Shown here piece after piece: positions 41,624-53,410 of a stretch of DNA of 64,000 nt. The notes beneath the pieces were generated by a model. The model worked only from the letters and a program-made list of their open reading frames with translations, did no database searches and was not told where the DNA came from. The position numbers and the translations under genes are program-made. Positions within the stretch are counted from its first letter, which is position 1. The number at the start of each line of letters is the position of its first letter. Source of the stretch: Haemonchus contortus (taxonomy: Eukaryota > Nematoda > Chromadorea > Rhabditida > Trichostrongylidae); assembly GCA_000469685.2 (NCBI GenBank), contig LS997563.1:473369-537368 (forward strand), read 5' to 3'.

Positions 41624-42813
41624 TCATAAGACATTCTTGTAAACTATATTTCGAACCTTCTGCCGAGGCGACAGTACTTTGATTGAACTCGGGCTGCGAA
41701 ATCTTGATAGTGCTACATAAAGTTGGCCATGGGAAAAAACGTCATTAGGAAGATATACTCCGACTCTCGATAATGTCTGTCCTTGAGCGTTGTTGATAGT
41801 AGCTGCAAAGGCAAGACGAATAGGGAATTGTCGTCTTCGTAGACGGAAAGGAAGTCCATTATCGGCGTGGTTGTCAATCCTGAGAAGCAGAATGTAATGA
41901 TTTTTCCTACTCCCTGTCGCCAGGCGACATCCGAGAACAAATGGGACGCACTGATCCACTATCAGTCTCGTTCCGTTGCAGACTCTTGGCGACGTCGAGG
42001 TTGCGCAACAACACCACAATGCAACCTTGTTTTAGTCTCAGCTCTTGCGGAGGCAATCCACTTGGGCTCAATTGATTAAGAAATTCGAGCGGATAGTTGA
42101 GGACATCTTCTGAATCACAGTTCTCTGCTTCGTCCACACTCTTGTATGTTTTCATTTCCAAGTGTTCAGGCATTCGCTGAAGACAGAGATCGTTCATGTG
42201 GGCTACATGGATATTTTTCGGCGCAAGAATCGCTTTCTCTGCAAGACTTTCTACGTCATCAGCTCCTATTCTTTCTCCAAAAATTTCTGTGATCAAGTTT
42301 CCGTCACTCTTGAGTCCGCCGGGTAGTTGAATCAAATCATTCTCGTCCGCCCACCCTATCAGACGAAGATGTCCGCATGTTGTTCGAAAGGTAGAATGTT
42401 ACAAAGAGCTGCCACAAAAAAGAGTTCTTGATACAGGCGCCTTCCAGGTCTTCTTGTCGTCCTCTTTCTACAACTGGAAGAACCTGCCTGAAATCTCCTC
42501 CTACGATCATCAATTTTCCTCCAAACGGCAGATTATTCTGCATGATAGCTCTTAACAGGAGGTCCACAGCTTCAAAAGTCCACTTCGGCACCATGGATAT
42601 TTCATCCCAAAATATGACGGACACGTTACGGAGAATATTGGCTTCTGCTGACTGCCTTTTCATTGGGCATGTTCTGTTGTTGTCATGAATGTTTAGCTTG
42701 AAAGCGCTGCTCGCCGTTCTTCCATTAGGCAGCAGGTTGGCAGCGATTCTCCAGGCCACACAAAACACATTCTTCCTCATCCCAAGCAGTGTGTGGTACA
42801 ATGCGAACCACAA
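41624..42813 (-). pseudogene. Helitron PIF1-like helicase, C-terminal part, frame-shifted
   Basis: Three minus-strand frames follow one another. The first (42813-42337) contains the Walker B motif VIFWDEISM and GGDFRQVLPVVERG, and the later frames (42335-41907 and 42019-41624) contain GLPPQELRLKQGCIVVLLRN, FAATINNAQGQTL and YVALSRFRS, the last helicase motifs. These are diagnostic of the PIF1-type helicase that Helitrons encode. The Walker A segment and the whole Rep nuclease are missing at the N-terminal end, which stops at a minisatellite-bearing region. Frameshifts near 42340 and 41960 make it inactive. Confidence 0.8.
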
Positions 42814-42836
42814 ATGTCCGCGTTTCTGTTAGCCAG

Positions 42837-43300
42837 TTTGTATATTGATGTGTTTATCGCCACCTTATATGGTGTCTACCTGAAATTTAAGTGAAACAAA
42901 TTATCCAGGTTGAAACAAGTTGGGAAAGTAGAGCCACGTAGAAATACATGATCTGAGCTAAGCCCCACCCACAGGTTGTGGCGTGGTTTTATCGGAAGTA
43001 CACAATCCTGTTCCCGTGTACGTGAAGCGTTCAAACTTCGTTGGAGAACAGGCAGGATAGGAACCCTGGCAGCAAATGGCAGGACTAAGTCCGCTCACTC
43101 GGGGTGGGCATGCACGAGAATCCTTACTTTAGAGTTCAAATTTGGTAGGGATACAGGAGGCACGATAGGATCACTAGTGACAGGAGCTAAGTATAGATTT
43201 CGCTCACTGGGGGAGCGGCACGCGCGGAAATTGCTCATTTGAAGTTAGAGCGTTCAAATGGTGTAGGGATACAGGCGGCAGGGCAGGACTACGTGGAGAG
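42837..43300 (+). repeat. Helitron-type minisatellite units, plus orientation
   Basis: Several imperfect units of about 105 bases with CCTGTTCCCGTG, GCGTTCAAA.TT.GT and GGCAGGA.AGGA words. The segment also shares a CACCTTATATGGTG palindrome with 56015-56035. It directly adjoins the truncated N-terminal end of the helicase relic. Confidence 0.6.
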
Positions 43301-43639
43301 TGTAGAGTCGGAAGCCGGCAATCCTGTTGAGAAGCTTTCCAGAATATGCATCGTCAATTCACAGCTTCACTCCCTTCGGACATGGAGTCTTTGCGTGTAG
43401 GACGTACGCTGTAGGGATGTTGGCCGATATACCATATCTGTTGTGTAGTAGACCGACAAAGTGGACACTTGGTTCTATTGAGCGGTGCAGGGTTCCAACT
43501 CCGACGAAGTTGAAAAGATGTTGAGGGAATATAGCTGTAAGCGCAGCGATCGATGATGGCAACCGATATTGACCAGTTTCGATTTGCATTGCTCCATATG
43601 GAGCAGCTACTCACTATTCCTTTTCTCGAAAAATAGAGG

Positions 43640-44060
43640 GAAGGGGTGATGATGGGCCTGTGTGTGTAACGGTGTATCTGTCGGCGTATCTTTGACTGGG
43701 ACCTCATGAAACCTGTTCCCGTAAACCTAGAGCGTTTAAATTCGGTTGTAGTACAGGCGGCATGATGGAATTACTGATGGAAGGCGGCCGGACTGGACTC
43801 TCTCTAAAGGCGGGTGACACGACTGAAGATTGAAGAGGGAAATGAACCAAGTTACTTAAACACACATGAGTTGAGCAGGATTCATAACTGGCATGACGCT
43901 CACGAATTGTTTGCTTCGATCACGAACAATGTTGTGTTTGCCGTAAACTTATGACTCCTGTTCTCTTGCTTAGGAGCGTGCAAATTTAGGAGGTGCGCGG
44001 GCGCCAGGCCAACTTCCCACGGAAAGGAGAAGAGCCTGGCGTCGGCAGGGCGGTCCAACT
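43640..44060 (+). repeat. Helitron-type minisatellite units, diverged
   Basis: Words such as CCTGTTCCCGTAAACCTAGAGCG (43716) and ACTCCTGTTCTCTTGCTTAGGAGCG (43956, split) mark two to three further units. The rest of the segment to 44690 holds nothing I recognise. Confidence 0.5.
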
Positions 44061-44692
44061 GGTACACTATAAAAACGCAAAGCTTGTTCAAGTCTACGGG
44101 ATGCTTATGTCACGCCCAGGAGTCAATTGCCCTGCTGCGTTATCGCTTTACCTCTGCATCAGCGCTTGCTCTCGATACACGCTCGACAAAGTTCCATATA
44201 ACATGGAAGAAGTACCCCGGTTAACTCGTTTCAACGTTGTCAGAGCAGTTTTGCAGAATCGGAATGTGATTTGACATCAGCTTCCAAAACCGCTTATGTC
44301 AGTATACATCTCATGATGAATGGCTACTGCGATCCAGTATGCTTCCCTTTTGAAATTTTTTCTGCAACCGATATAGTATATGCAGTGCGTGGTCATGTAT
44401 TGCTGTTAAACTCGCTGCATTAAGCAAGTATGAAAGAGATGATCCATGAAAACTAGATACTGAGCCGAAGTTTGGAAAAAAAACATTCTTGAAGTCAATA
44501 AGGAGGTCCCAAGATTTGAATTGTTAAAGGAATTGAAATTTTGTAGAAGGGAAAAGGCTCGCTGCCAGGGAGAAGGCTGTTATCTTCCCCGGGGGAGGTG
44601 AATAACCTATTTTGCGATAGCGTAGTGAAGGGAAGCTTGTTAAGAATGAACAGCGCTTGGCAATGCGAACTGTCGAGATAAAGTCGTACTAG

Positions 44693-45222
44693 TACAGTAG
44701 CGCTCAACAGTCTTCGGTGAGATGGTTCTGCAGCCGTACTTTTCAGTCGTAACTCCTTTCCTACTGGATCTAATCAAGCGAAATTGCTATATGTGGAGCG
44801 TGGGTGTACTGTGAATATTTACCACTATTAAGCTGCAGTCTGATCATGTTCCAGATATTCCAAGGAGCACGAACTCAAAATCGACTGAAAATTCAGATGA
44901 TGGTCCTTCTAGAATCTCTTTCCTTTTTATCATGTCAAAAGTGTACGAGCGGTAACGCCGGTCACAATAGATGAGAAAAACGCACATAAGGTGCGAATCA
45001 ATGCAGACGCCAACAACTTTAGTTTGAGCAAAATGTGCTACCGCAACAAACACCTTACTCTACGTGTGGATATTGCAGCTTTGCAGTGAAATAGGGTTGG
45101 GCAGGGTGAAATATGCACTAGTTAGACATATCCAAATTTCGTGCCATCCTGTCTACTAAGAAAAAAGTTATGAACAAGAAAGCATCAAAGTATTTCACCG
45201 AAGACTTTTGAGCGCTACTGTA
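44693..45222. mobile_element. TA-flanked MITE with 28-bp terminal inverted repeats
   Basis: Left end TACAGTAGCGCTCAACAGTC continuing TTCGGTGA; the right end is its reverse complement with one difference. TA is at both outer ends. The TACAGT start is typical of Tc1/mariner-type elements. 530 bp, no transposase. Confidence 0.8.
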
Positions 45223-45426
45223 TGTATTACCTCAGTGAATTAGTAGTGGTCTTCTTTTTTACGGTAATGGTCCTTGAAAAGATGGGAATAATGTCATCCA
45301 GATTATACATGATCTTTCAGGAGCGAATTTGTTTGGTATGGCGCTGTCTATAGGAGGCGTGTTTTGCTACAATCGGGTTAGTTGTTGTTGTAGAATAGGT
45401 AAAATGTGTCTGATGGCAAACGGATG

Positions 45427-45845
45427 TGTCGATCCCGGGTGTGGTGCGATTCACGCGCCGATATAATGAGGTCGTCGGACAAAACACGCTAAAACATCAT
45501 TCTTACCATCATAACGGAAGTTATAAGAACTTATAAGTAGAATAAGTAAAGAAATGACCAACTGTGCACGTTTACAGATGGATTGTGTTTACTAGGATCG
45601 AAAAAATTAAAGTTATTCTTATTTTGAACGTTTGACTAGTAAATTGTTGACCTATGAGGTGAATTCTCAGTCTCGAAGATGCTTTTTTTTGCCATAGTAA
45701 AGAGATTTGCTTTATTCATGGTGAAGCCGTGAACTACTGCAAATTTATTTGGTCCATCTCAACAGGAAGGTACTGAAACGATGTTGCGTGCGCGATGACC
45801 TCATTATATTGGCGCGTGAATCGCGCGCCCCCCGTCGATCCCTAT
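45427..45845. mobile_element. Inverted-repeat MITE
   Basis: CGATTCACGCGCCGATATAATGAGG at about 45448 (split) is repeated inverted at about 45795 (CCTCATTATATTGGCGCGTGAATCG, split). The arms are about 50 bases. No coding capacity. Confidence 0.6.
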
Positions 45846-47055
45846 TCTTCATTATGATAGGTACCCGGTTTTGAGAAAATTTCGGTTTAATATTTTGCAG
45901 AAGATACACGGTAAGACGTTGTCGTCTTGTACGGGAATTCCTAGTGTACAATCAAAAAATATGTTTTATTTAAGGCAAAGCAGGAAGAGAAGGTCTCGAC
46001 ACATTCACTGCCTTTGACACGGTCACATACAGTGCTATCTGAATCAACTCTGGTTGAAATGGACACCAGTCAAAGCAGTGATCTGATGTATTGGTATGTT
46101 ACTGTATTAAGTCTCAGACAAATCCTTGACGTGTTGCCAAATACCTATTCAAGGCATGAAGGAAATTAAGTTGTTCGTCCGAACGTAGCATATTCGAGGT
46201 GCAATAATGTAATATGTAATAATGAAATATGCAATTTTTAATGAAAGTGTCTAAACAATGGTACATGTGGAGAATGTATTGGCAGCGTCCCTTTTTTTTT
46301 GAACGCAACTATCTCACTTATGTTTGTTACTATGGTCTTAGAATACTCGTTTGATCTGAGTGTATTCCTAGGGCCTCAAGTAATCGCCAAGGCTACAATG
46401 GCAGCCGTTTGGGTGGTATTGATTATTCCGATCATCCTCACTATAGCAAAATGGACGATATCAGCAAAGAGCAACACAGCCGACGGCATGTTCGTTTTGC
46501 CTAAATGTGAGCTCCTGGAAAACCGAACTCTTGATTATTGTTGATATGTAATGCTGGCTGATTGGAGCCCTCTGTTTCACATCGATAGGTATTGATCCAG
46601 ATGATTCTAATGAATTTTTTTAATACATCACCTAATGGTATTGAACCATCAATGTATGCAACCAAATCATGCCGTAGAGATGGAGCGCGTCCAATTTTCG
46701 ATAGAGATCGCATTCCGCTTCTACGACACAATATTGAGTTTTGACGATTATTTTAATGATTATAAATCTAAATTTTCCTAACTTTTGTTCTGAGTGGTGA
46801 TTTGGTTCTAATGTTCTCATAATTTTCAACTTGAATCATTTTCATAGCGCAAGTGTTCCAAATTCTGGCGGGTTTTCCTTATCATTTATCTGTTTTACCT
46901 CTTCTCTTCTGTCCCATATCTGCAGCTTTGTTACAAGTGGCAAAAGTGTGCTCTGTAGTGGTCGCATAAGACACACTGATCGAACTAGCGGAAAGTTTCC
47001 GTTATCATAAACCTAAATAGAATCATGGAAATTCAACCGATGCTCTGAGTTGTAT
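45846..47055. other. No confident gene
   Basis: A plus-strand frame at 46299-46544 encodes a short hydrophobic peptide (VVLIIPIILTIAKW). It has no neighbour or motif to identify it, and I do not call it a gene. No RNA gene or repeat boundary seen. Confidence 0.35.
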
Positions 47056-47641
47056 TAGGTTGATGCATAATTATTGCGGATTTTTTCGCGGCTTTTTTTC
47101 TCCCGAAAATGTTTGGCTATTGAGTCCGTGTTTTTTCTAGGAATGATCTACTTGATTTCCTCTACAAGAATATACTCAAAAAACTATCCGCATATTTGCG
47201 AAATTAGGCTTTACTACTTCGAGAAATATTGGAAGGTGGCGCAGTCATTCCGCGATCTCAGTAACTTTTCGGCGATCAAATTGGCGATCGAGCAATCAGC
47301 CAAGCCAACCAAGAAATGGGATCTGCCCCTAAATCTGCCATATTCACCGGCAGAAACTTCTTTGGATTATCTCGTCAACCGTTCATCGAAAAAATGGCTA
47401 GAGAATAGAAGTTACGTCGATTTGGATGACTTGATGGCCGATGTCAAGGCGTGGATCGCCCGTATGGATCAAAACTTCTTCGCTTTTGGGATCCGACTAA
47501 CTAATCAATGGGAAGCAGTGCTTGACGTAGATGGTTAATAAGTTCCGGAGTAATTATTTAAATATGTCTTTGCTTAGTATTTCTGTAATTTCTTTGAGTA
47601 AAATTTGCTGGAAAAATCCGCAATAATTATTCATCAACCTA
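47056..47641 (+). mobile_element. Mariner deletion derivative with fused transposase ends
   Basis: Ends are TAGGTTGATGCATAATTATTGCGG and its near-exact reverse complement, about 30 bases, with TA outside. The single frame ending at 47538 joins the start of a mariner transposase (EIRLYYFEKYWKVAQSFRDL) to its end (ENRSYVDLDDLMADVKAW, GIRLTNQWEAVLDVDG). The catalytic D,D34D core is missing. Such internally deleted copies can be moved in trans by a full-length relative. Confidence 0.82.
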
Positions 47642-47754
47642 ATATATAGAGGCAGGTAAAATGCAGGGAAATGGAAAATATATAAATGTTTGACCGTATT
47701 TGACCGTGTTTGACCATAAGGACATCATGTGTACTTTCACTAGATCACCTAATG

Positions 47755-47983
47755 AACGATCGCTGAAAAGTTACTGAGATTGCGGAATGAGTGCGCCACC
47801 TTCCAATCTTTCTCGAAGTAGTAAAGCCTAATTTCGCGAATATACGGATGGTTTTTCGAGTATATTCTTGTAGTGGAAATCAAGTAGATCATTTCTAGAA
47901 AAAACCCGAACTCAATAGTCAAACACTTTCGGGAGAAAAAAAGCCGCGAAAAAATCCGCAATAATTATGCATCAACCTAATAA
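47755..47983 (-). mobile_element. Second mariner derivative, truncated
   Basis: Minus-strand copy of the first 215 bases of the element at 47056, including the terminus (CCGCAATAATTATGCATCAACC on the plus strand, then TAA) and the transposase start. It stops just after AQSFRDL-equivalent residues. The two copies lie about 110 bases apart in opposite orientation. Confidence 0.75.
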
Positions 47984-48052
47984 ATGCCGGCTAGTGTACA
48001 AGTCGAAAATTCCGCCATAGTCATCGATCACTGTCGAAGAATATTAAGTGAA

Positions 48053-48889
48053 CCCTTTGACGACAATAGCAACCACCTGGAGGTGCCACTAGGACTGGCG
48101 CATGAGACAGCACTAAATGTTGGGTGTCATATGACTTTTTGTTTTTTGCACGTCTGAAGTCTTATCAATATTTTCAGGTTTATCGAAAAACTTCATGGCC
48201 TTTTTATTCAGCATGGTCCATGTGAAAGTTTTATAAACACTTATTTGTTACAAACATGATGTCACTGGGGTACTACTAAGAAAGTATAGGTACTTTCGCA
48301 AGATTTGTCCTGTCCTGGAAGCCTGGCAGAGAGTGGAAGCCCTGATTTGCCATTATGCGATGGCAAGGTTGCTCTCAGCATGACAGTCACAAAGCACAAG
48401 TTAATCCCCAAAATCCTTGGATGCTGCACGGGTTCCTACTGCGCACATTATTTCCAAAATTTACCCTACATTGCTTCCAAATCCAAACTCCTTTTTTTCT
48501 TTTTTCTTTGCCTTAGTTGTAGGTAATGAATGAAAAAATGATACTTCTATTATAGGGATGGGTTGCTTTCAGTCTACAACGATTCAACCGACGTCCTTCC
48601 GTCCATCGCGTGCGTGTCGCGACGGAGGTTTTAGAAAGGTATTGACAGCACTGAATGCTGATCGATACCGTAGGAAGAGATGATGAAATTTGTCATCCCC
48701 ATGTTTTGCGGTATCGGTCTTCAGCGCTGTCAACACCTTTCTAGAACCGCCGTCGCGACACGCACGCGATGGACGGACGGGCGGACGGACGGACGGATGT
48801 CGGTTAAATCGTTGAAGTCCCAAAGCTACCACCGCGCAGGCGAGGCCTTATGGGCACACTACGCCGAAATGCGAATTGTCGTCAAAGGG
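48053..48889. mobile_element. piggyBac-like TTAA element, second family
   Basis: Left end CCCTTTGACGACAAT and right end ATTGTCGTCAAAGGG are perfect inverted repeats of 15 bases. TTAA follows the right end (48890-48893) and TGAA precedes the left end, consistent with one mutated TTAA. The termini resemble but differ from the CCCATTGACGA ends of the other family. A hairpin MITE lies inside. No transposase. Confidence 0.7.
48551..48845. mobile_element. Hairpin MITE with CCGTCCGTCC arms, copy 2
   Basis: Arms at about 48556-48665 and 48715-48830 are inverted and share TTTCAGTCTACAACGATTCAACC-type, CGTCCATCGCGTGCGTGTCGCG and TTGACAGC..TGAA blocks. The same plan and words occur at 6826-7252. Confidence 0.7.
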
Positions 48890-49113
48890 TTAAAGGATAC
48901 AAAAAGGCTTCATGGTCTGGTATGACCATTTTTAGAGAGGCTAGTGTATGGGAGGATATCAGCATGCTGTATATATTTTTCTCGACACCATCCTTGCTGC
49001 TATCTCCGACTGTCAGTATGTGAAACTTCTTTATTATTGTCGCGATCCTCTTCATAATTTTGGCTGTTGTTTACAATTTTTTATCTGTGTCGCCATTGTT
49101 TAAATTGGAGTTG

Positions 49114-49755
49114 TTAAAGGGATAGTTCACGATAAAAATTCTTTGTGGGCTTCCCCTCCGGGAATACCCAGTGGCCCACAAGGGTATGAGGAAGGACGCT
49201 GTCGAGTCTCAAAACCTAACAGCTAGGGCACATAGTGGAAGCCCCGTTCCTGGATCGCTGGACTCCCCCTCCCCCGATCGATGTCACGCACGTCAGACGA
49301 GTGTTCAGGCGATGCAGATTGCAATATTCATTCTAGGACCCACACACAATCAGCTGATCGCCGAGTGATTGGGCGATGTTCTGCCACTGCGGTCCTATTT
49401 CTAATTTTCTGTCTTAAGAAGCTGAAAAAGGTGGATTATTTTTGCTGTTACTATGGTTTTTTCTTATGCCTATGAGTGAACAAATTTTCGCGTACCGTCG
49501 TCAGCTATTCGCACCAGAACCTACACGTACGCAATGAGGCACATTGTATAGCTCCTCCAAACGCCCCATTCTTTTTTTCATTTTTCTGGTCTCATTCTCG
49601 TCCAGCCCCCTTTTAAACGATTTTTCGAAGCCTTTTTCCACTCTGGAAACACCGATACACGTGGTTTCTTCGCTTTCGTCGCATTATTTCCCATCTTATT
49701 TCTATTTTTTGTCATAATCTGGATTACCCAAAATTATCGTGAACTGTACCCTTAA
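49114..49755 (+). mobile_element. GTTCACGATAA-family MITE-like element
   Basis: Ends TTAAAGGGATAGTTCACGATAA and AATTATCGTGAACTGTACCCTTAA are inverted over about 20 bases. The body has the same landmarks as 5388-6250 and 57268-57929 without the nested hairpin. No coding capacity that is shared between copies. Confidence 0.7.
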
Positions 49756-51221
49756 TATCCACTCAATATTCTTGGGTAACGGAACTTCTTCCCGAATTCC
49801 CACCGCCTGCGCAGGGGCTCCGTGGCGACTCTCCGTATCCTTCCACTGGAAATTCAAATCTTCCCCTTCATAGCGTGCGGCGAGGGCGACGTGCCGTTCG
49901 GGGAGGAGGTTCCAGTCTCAATAATCTTTAATGAACTATGATGCTGTGGATAGGAATATTTGATGAGTAGGATTTTCATGACGCATAATGACATTTTTCT
50001 GTTGGAGTTTTCAAAATTTTCGCATGTCAAAAAAAAATAAATTAATCTGGCATTTGTCTAGTTGACTCATGGCTCTGTTCATATCGCTCCATTGTTTATG
50101 TTTAACTTGTAAACAACCGTGTGTTGTTCCCACATTCACCTTTGCGTTAAAAACATTTATGCTAATTCTATACCTGCTGGCTATCGGATATTTGGTGGAA
50201 TTTCCCCTTTTCTTTCTGATTGCCTGAATTTAAGCGTGAAGTGTGATTTCACCTATTGCCTGTTTTGTTCGAACGAATATTTTCTCTGGTGAACGTGCGA
50301 TTGTCGACGGAAGCAACATTTGCGTTTTCGCGATCACTTGTGTCACGTTTGCTTAATCCATGTATTACATTATATCAATATAAATGTCGAGCTATTTCAT
50401 TCGCACCTTACCCTCTGATAGTTTTAATTCCAGTTTCTTTCTTTATGTGTCGCTTGATTGCATCTAAAAATGTAGGGGACTCTCCGGCGCGTGTTACGTG
50501 CGCACCTCTTGGCCCATTGTGAAATGTGGCATATTCTCCTCAACTGCAGGTATTTTACTACTTATTACTACAAGAATGCATGAAAAAGACTTTAGGATCG
50601 TCTCACTGTTACTGCCTAATGTTTGTTAATGATGTTGTGAGGCTGACTTGCTTAGGAGCTTGTTCGTGTTCCTAAGCTCTTCACCCTTACAGACACCTTC
50701 AGCATTAGAGTATCTTCCTTGTACGAGTAGGTTGGTCTTCTTCCTCTCATCCCATTGCCGTAAGAGCAGCTTTTAAAGTCTTTGTAGGGATCTTCAGTAG
50801 ATTCATTTGTTTAGATGAGAACTCTTTAGCTCAAGTCCATCGCTATGAGAGCTTTAGAATAGCCAAGTAGAACTTGCATTGCATTGATAAATATAGGAGA
50901 AAAAGAGGAGATTCCTTGTCGATGGGCAATCTGATACCATAGAGATTCTGCAGAACACGGTAAATCATGGGTAGTAGCAATGATTGCAAGGTGGATGGAA
51001 GTTACGAGACGTGCATGTGGGATGACGAGAAGGACAAGTGGACGAATGAGATTGGATTCATATAGATCTTGGCCTCCATACCGACTCATTTTATCCCTGT
51101 ATTCTTGGAATTCCATTAGTTGAGTGGACTAATTATATTGTTCCATTTTAACAGAGACAAACGCATGTTTTTTGCTTTCTGAGATCATAAGTCCAGACAT
51201 ATTTTCCGCCTTTTGGAATCA
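49756..51221. other. No confident gene; one hypothetical minus-strand ORF
   Basis: A 96-codon ATG-to-stop frame at 50826-51116 on the minus strand (RPLVLLVIPHARLVTSIHLA) is the only notable frame. I do not recognise it, and it has no repeat partner in the window. The rest is unassigned. Confidence 0.3.
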
Positions 51222-51770
51222 CCAGATGAGCGGCGCACAATACCGTGCGCGTTTCATGACCTAACTATGAGCGGATGTAATATAGTATCCTAGAAGAGGA
51301 GTCCATCGTCAATGGATGACTAACGACTTTTTTTCTACATGAGTGCTTCACTCGATGGAAGAATCTAATTCACACTTGTCACAGGGATTATTCACGTTAT
51401 ACACTACCCATCATAACATCCGAAGCGAGTAGAACTAACAAAATATTTTTCCGCCTCTACCTGTTGCCGTCACAATTTAACAGCACAAACAAACTCTAAA
51501 AACAGAATTTGATATCAGAGCAGCTCCTCATGTCGGCCTTCTTATATTCTCATCGGATCGCCAGGCTGATGCCGGGCGCTCCTTTCTGTGTAAGAATACC
51601 ATCGCCTACGTTTCCTCCAAATTTGGATGCTCTGGTACGGTTGAACAGGAGGTAGAAATTTTGGCCAAATACACTCACACACCCACATACATACACGCAA
51701 TACTCCGTTTGCGCCTCGTCCATCATGAGTTTGGTTTTGCTCAACTCATCTGTGTCTTTTCGGGAAAGCA
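51222..51770 (-). repeat. Possible Helitron 3' end and one minisatellite unit, minus strand
   Basis: On the minus strand a minisatellite unit (about 51720-51548) is followed after about 300 bases by the hairpin GCGCACGGTATTGTGCGC, then CGCTCAT and CTGG before T. That fits a Helitron 3' terminus (hairpin, then CTRR, then T). A second GCGCAC..GTGCGT hairpin lies at about 51778. How this connects to the 5' terminus at 56101 is uncertain. Confidence 0.4.
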
Positions 51771-52219
51771 GTTGGGCTGCGCACGATACCGTGCGTGTCT
51801 AATGGCTTCTCGTAAATGAATTCCCTCGAAGATAACCTGAAGCGTAATCGTCTTGGCAACTCAGTAACCACCCTCTTCAAAAAAAAAGTACCGTTCTTCC
51901 ACCCCAGTCAGTAGCATCATAAGCCGTTTATTGGGAGCGCACATCTCTAGCAAACTGCATTTGGCAACCATTTACATACTTTTATCTATGTAGTGATTGA
52001 GACAACCCAAAAAATAAAAAAAGACCATCATTAATTTCTTGTTTGCCCCTTACCATTGTGGAATGCCTGTATTTCACTGGAGAAGGAGAAGGGAGTTAAT
52101 TTACACTTTGAAATTCATCCGCACCCGTCGCAGCAGGCATTTGATAGCCTACGCATCGACGATCTCGGCCAATATATTGTAATGACGAAATTTATGTCGT
52201 GAGAGGCAGGCCCATATCT

Positions 52220-52482
52220 ACTATTTTCACGCAAACCCTGTCCCGGTGGAGTCACCTACCATTAGTTTTCCCATCTTGCCGCCTACATCTCTGCCAAATT
52301 TGAGCGATCCGGGTCCAGATTGACTATTTTGAGGAAGCTCCGCCCCCAGTGGGCGGAGTCTACACTTGTCACCTACCATTAGTTTTCCCCTCTTGCCGCC
52401 TACATCTCTGCCAAATTGAACCACCTAGGTCCAGACTGCCGATTTTTGAGAAAGCCCCGTCCTCAGTGGACGGAGTCTACAC
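52220..52482 (-). repeat. Helitron-type minisatellite units, minus orientation
   Basis: Two good units of about 110 bases: CACCTACCATTAGTTTTCCC, TTGCCGCCTACATCTCTGCC, GGTCCAGA, GCTCCGCCCCCAGTGGGCGG. The array is cut at 52482 by the LTR element and resumes at 55663 in the same orientation. Confidence 0.8.
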
Positions 52483-52720
52483 TGTACCGAACAGAAACTC
52501 AACCTTCCTTGTTTACATCGATGAGTTCTGATATAGTATCACAATGTTTATAGTGTTGTGCTACAAAACATGTTGCCTATATAAACTCTAGGTGGCTCAT
52601 TCTCTTCACTCCTTTTTGACCAATTCCTTTTCGTCATCGATCTTCTCTTCGTTCGTCGGTCCAGTGATCAATCGCAGGACTGTTTGTGTTCCAACGGAAT
52701 GAAGGATCTCAGTACGATCA
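52483..52720 (+). repeat. 5' LTR of the gag-protease element
   Basis: 238 bp, TG...CA. A TATATAAA-like box (CCTATATAAACTC at about 52575) suits a transcription start about 25-30 bases later. Confidence 0.9.
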
Positions 52721-52722
52721 AG

Positions 52723-52734
52723 TGGCGACCACGG
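52723..52734 (+). promoter_or_regulatory. Primer-binding site, tRNA-Arg type
   Basis: TGGCGACCACGG two bases after the LTR. Its complement (..CGTGGTCG plus CCA) fits the 3' end of a eukaryotic tRNA-Arg. This assignment is from general knowledge of tRNA ends. Confidence 0.65.
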
Positions 52735-52759
52735 CAGGATTGAAGAAAGAACTCCAGAA

Positions 52760-53410
52760 ATGTCTCCTCCTAGTCGAAGACAAAGAAGACGACAATCAAC
52801 GAGCAGACCTACACCTCCTGAAGCGGTATTCAACCCAATTGCGACGGTCCAGTATCCTCCGACAAGCAACGCGTCACTGTTCAACTTCGTCGACGCGTCC
52901 ATTCTATGTAAGTTGGAACCTCCAGCTTTTAATGGGAATATTCTAGAACATCCCGAATTTTCATCACGTTTCGCAACATTAGTGGGAAGTAATGTTCAGT
53001 TAGATGATACGACGAAGTTTTCTCTCCTAAAGTCTTGCCTTAGAGGGCGTGCCCTCCAGTCCATTCAAGGTTTATCGATGACGCCCGGCAATTACAAAAT
53101 TGCATTGGATATTCTCGCCACCCACTACGATGATAAGGTCACAATGAAGCACATCCTGTACACGAAACTAGCTCAATTGCCGAATTGTGATCCTGAAGGG
53201 CGTAATTTACAAACCATATACAATCAAATGTTCGCCTTGGTAAGGCAGTTCAGCGATGGGGAGGATGATTCCAAGGAGACTGGTCTAGGAGCTATTTTGC
53301 TCAACAAGCTGCCAGCCCGGGTGCGAAGTCAAATATACGACCGAGGAAGGGAACACTCACAATCTGACGCCGTCCGAACTGCTAAACTTGCTCACCGATA
53401 TAGTCCGTAA
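52760..53410 (+). CDS. gag: Gag of the LTR element
   Basis: 216 codons with ATG start 26 bases after the primer site. Residues 1-20 are Ser/Arg/Pro-rich. About 50-200 is the BEL/Pao-type gag core: CKLEPPAFNGNILEHPEFSS, FSLLKSCLRGRALQSIQGLS, as in the gag of the element at 14067 (ILLKESLRGRAKSAIQGI). It ends by a stop that overlaps the next frame by 23 bases, so the knuckle domain is made either by a frameshift or after a mutation. Gag would form the particle. Confidence 0.82.
   Translation: MSPPSRRQRRRQSTSRPTPPEAVFNPIATVQYPPTSNASLFNFVDASILCKLEPPAFNGNILEHPEFSSRFATLVGSNVQLDDTTKFSLLKSCLRGRALQSIQGLSMTPGNYKIALDILATHYDDKVTMKHILYTKLAQLPNCDPEGRNLQTIYNQMFALVRQFSDGEDDSKETGLGAILLNKLPARVRSQIYDRGREHSQSDAVRTAKLAHRYSP

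Noticed and set aside
46299..46544. A small membrane protein gene or env remnant
   Set aside because: Hydrophobic but without cysteine pattern, partner copy or splice context.
50826..51116. A 96-codon minus-strand gene
   Set aside because: No motif, neighbour or repeat support; kept only as a hypothetical frame inside an unassigned region.
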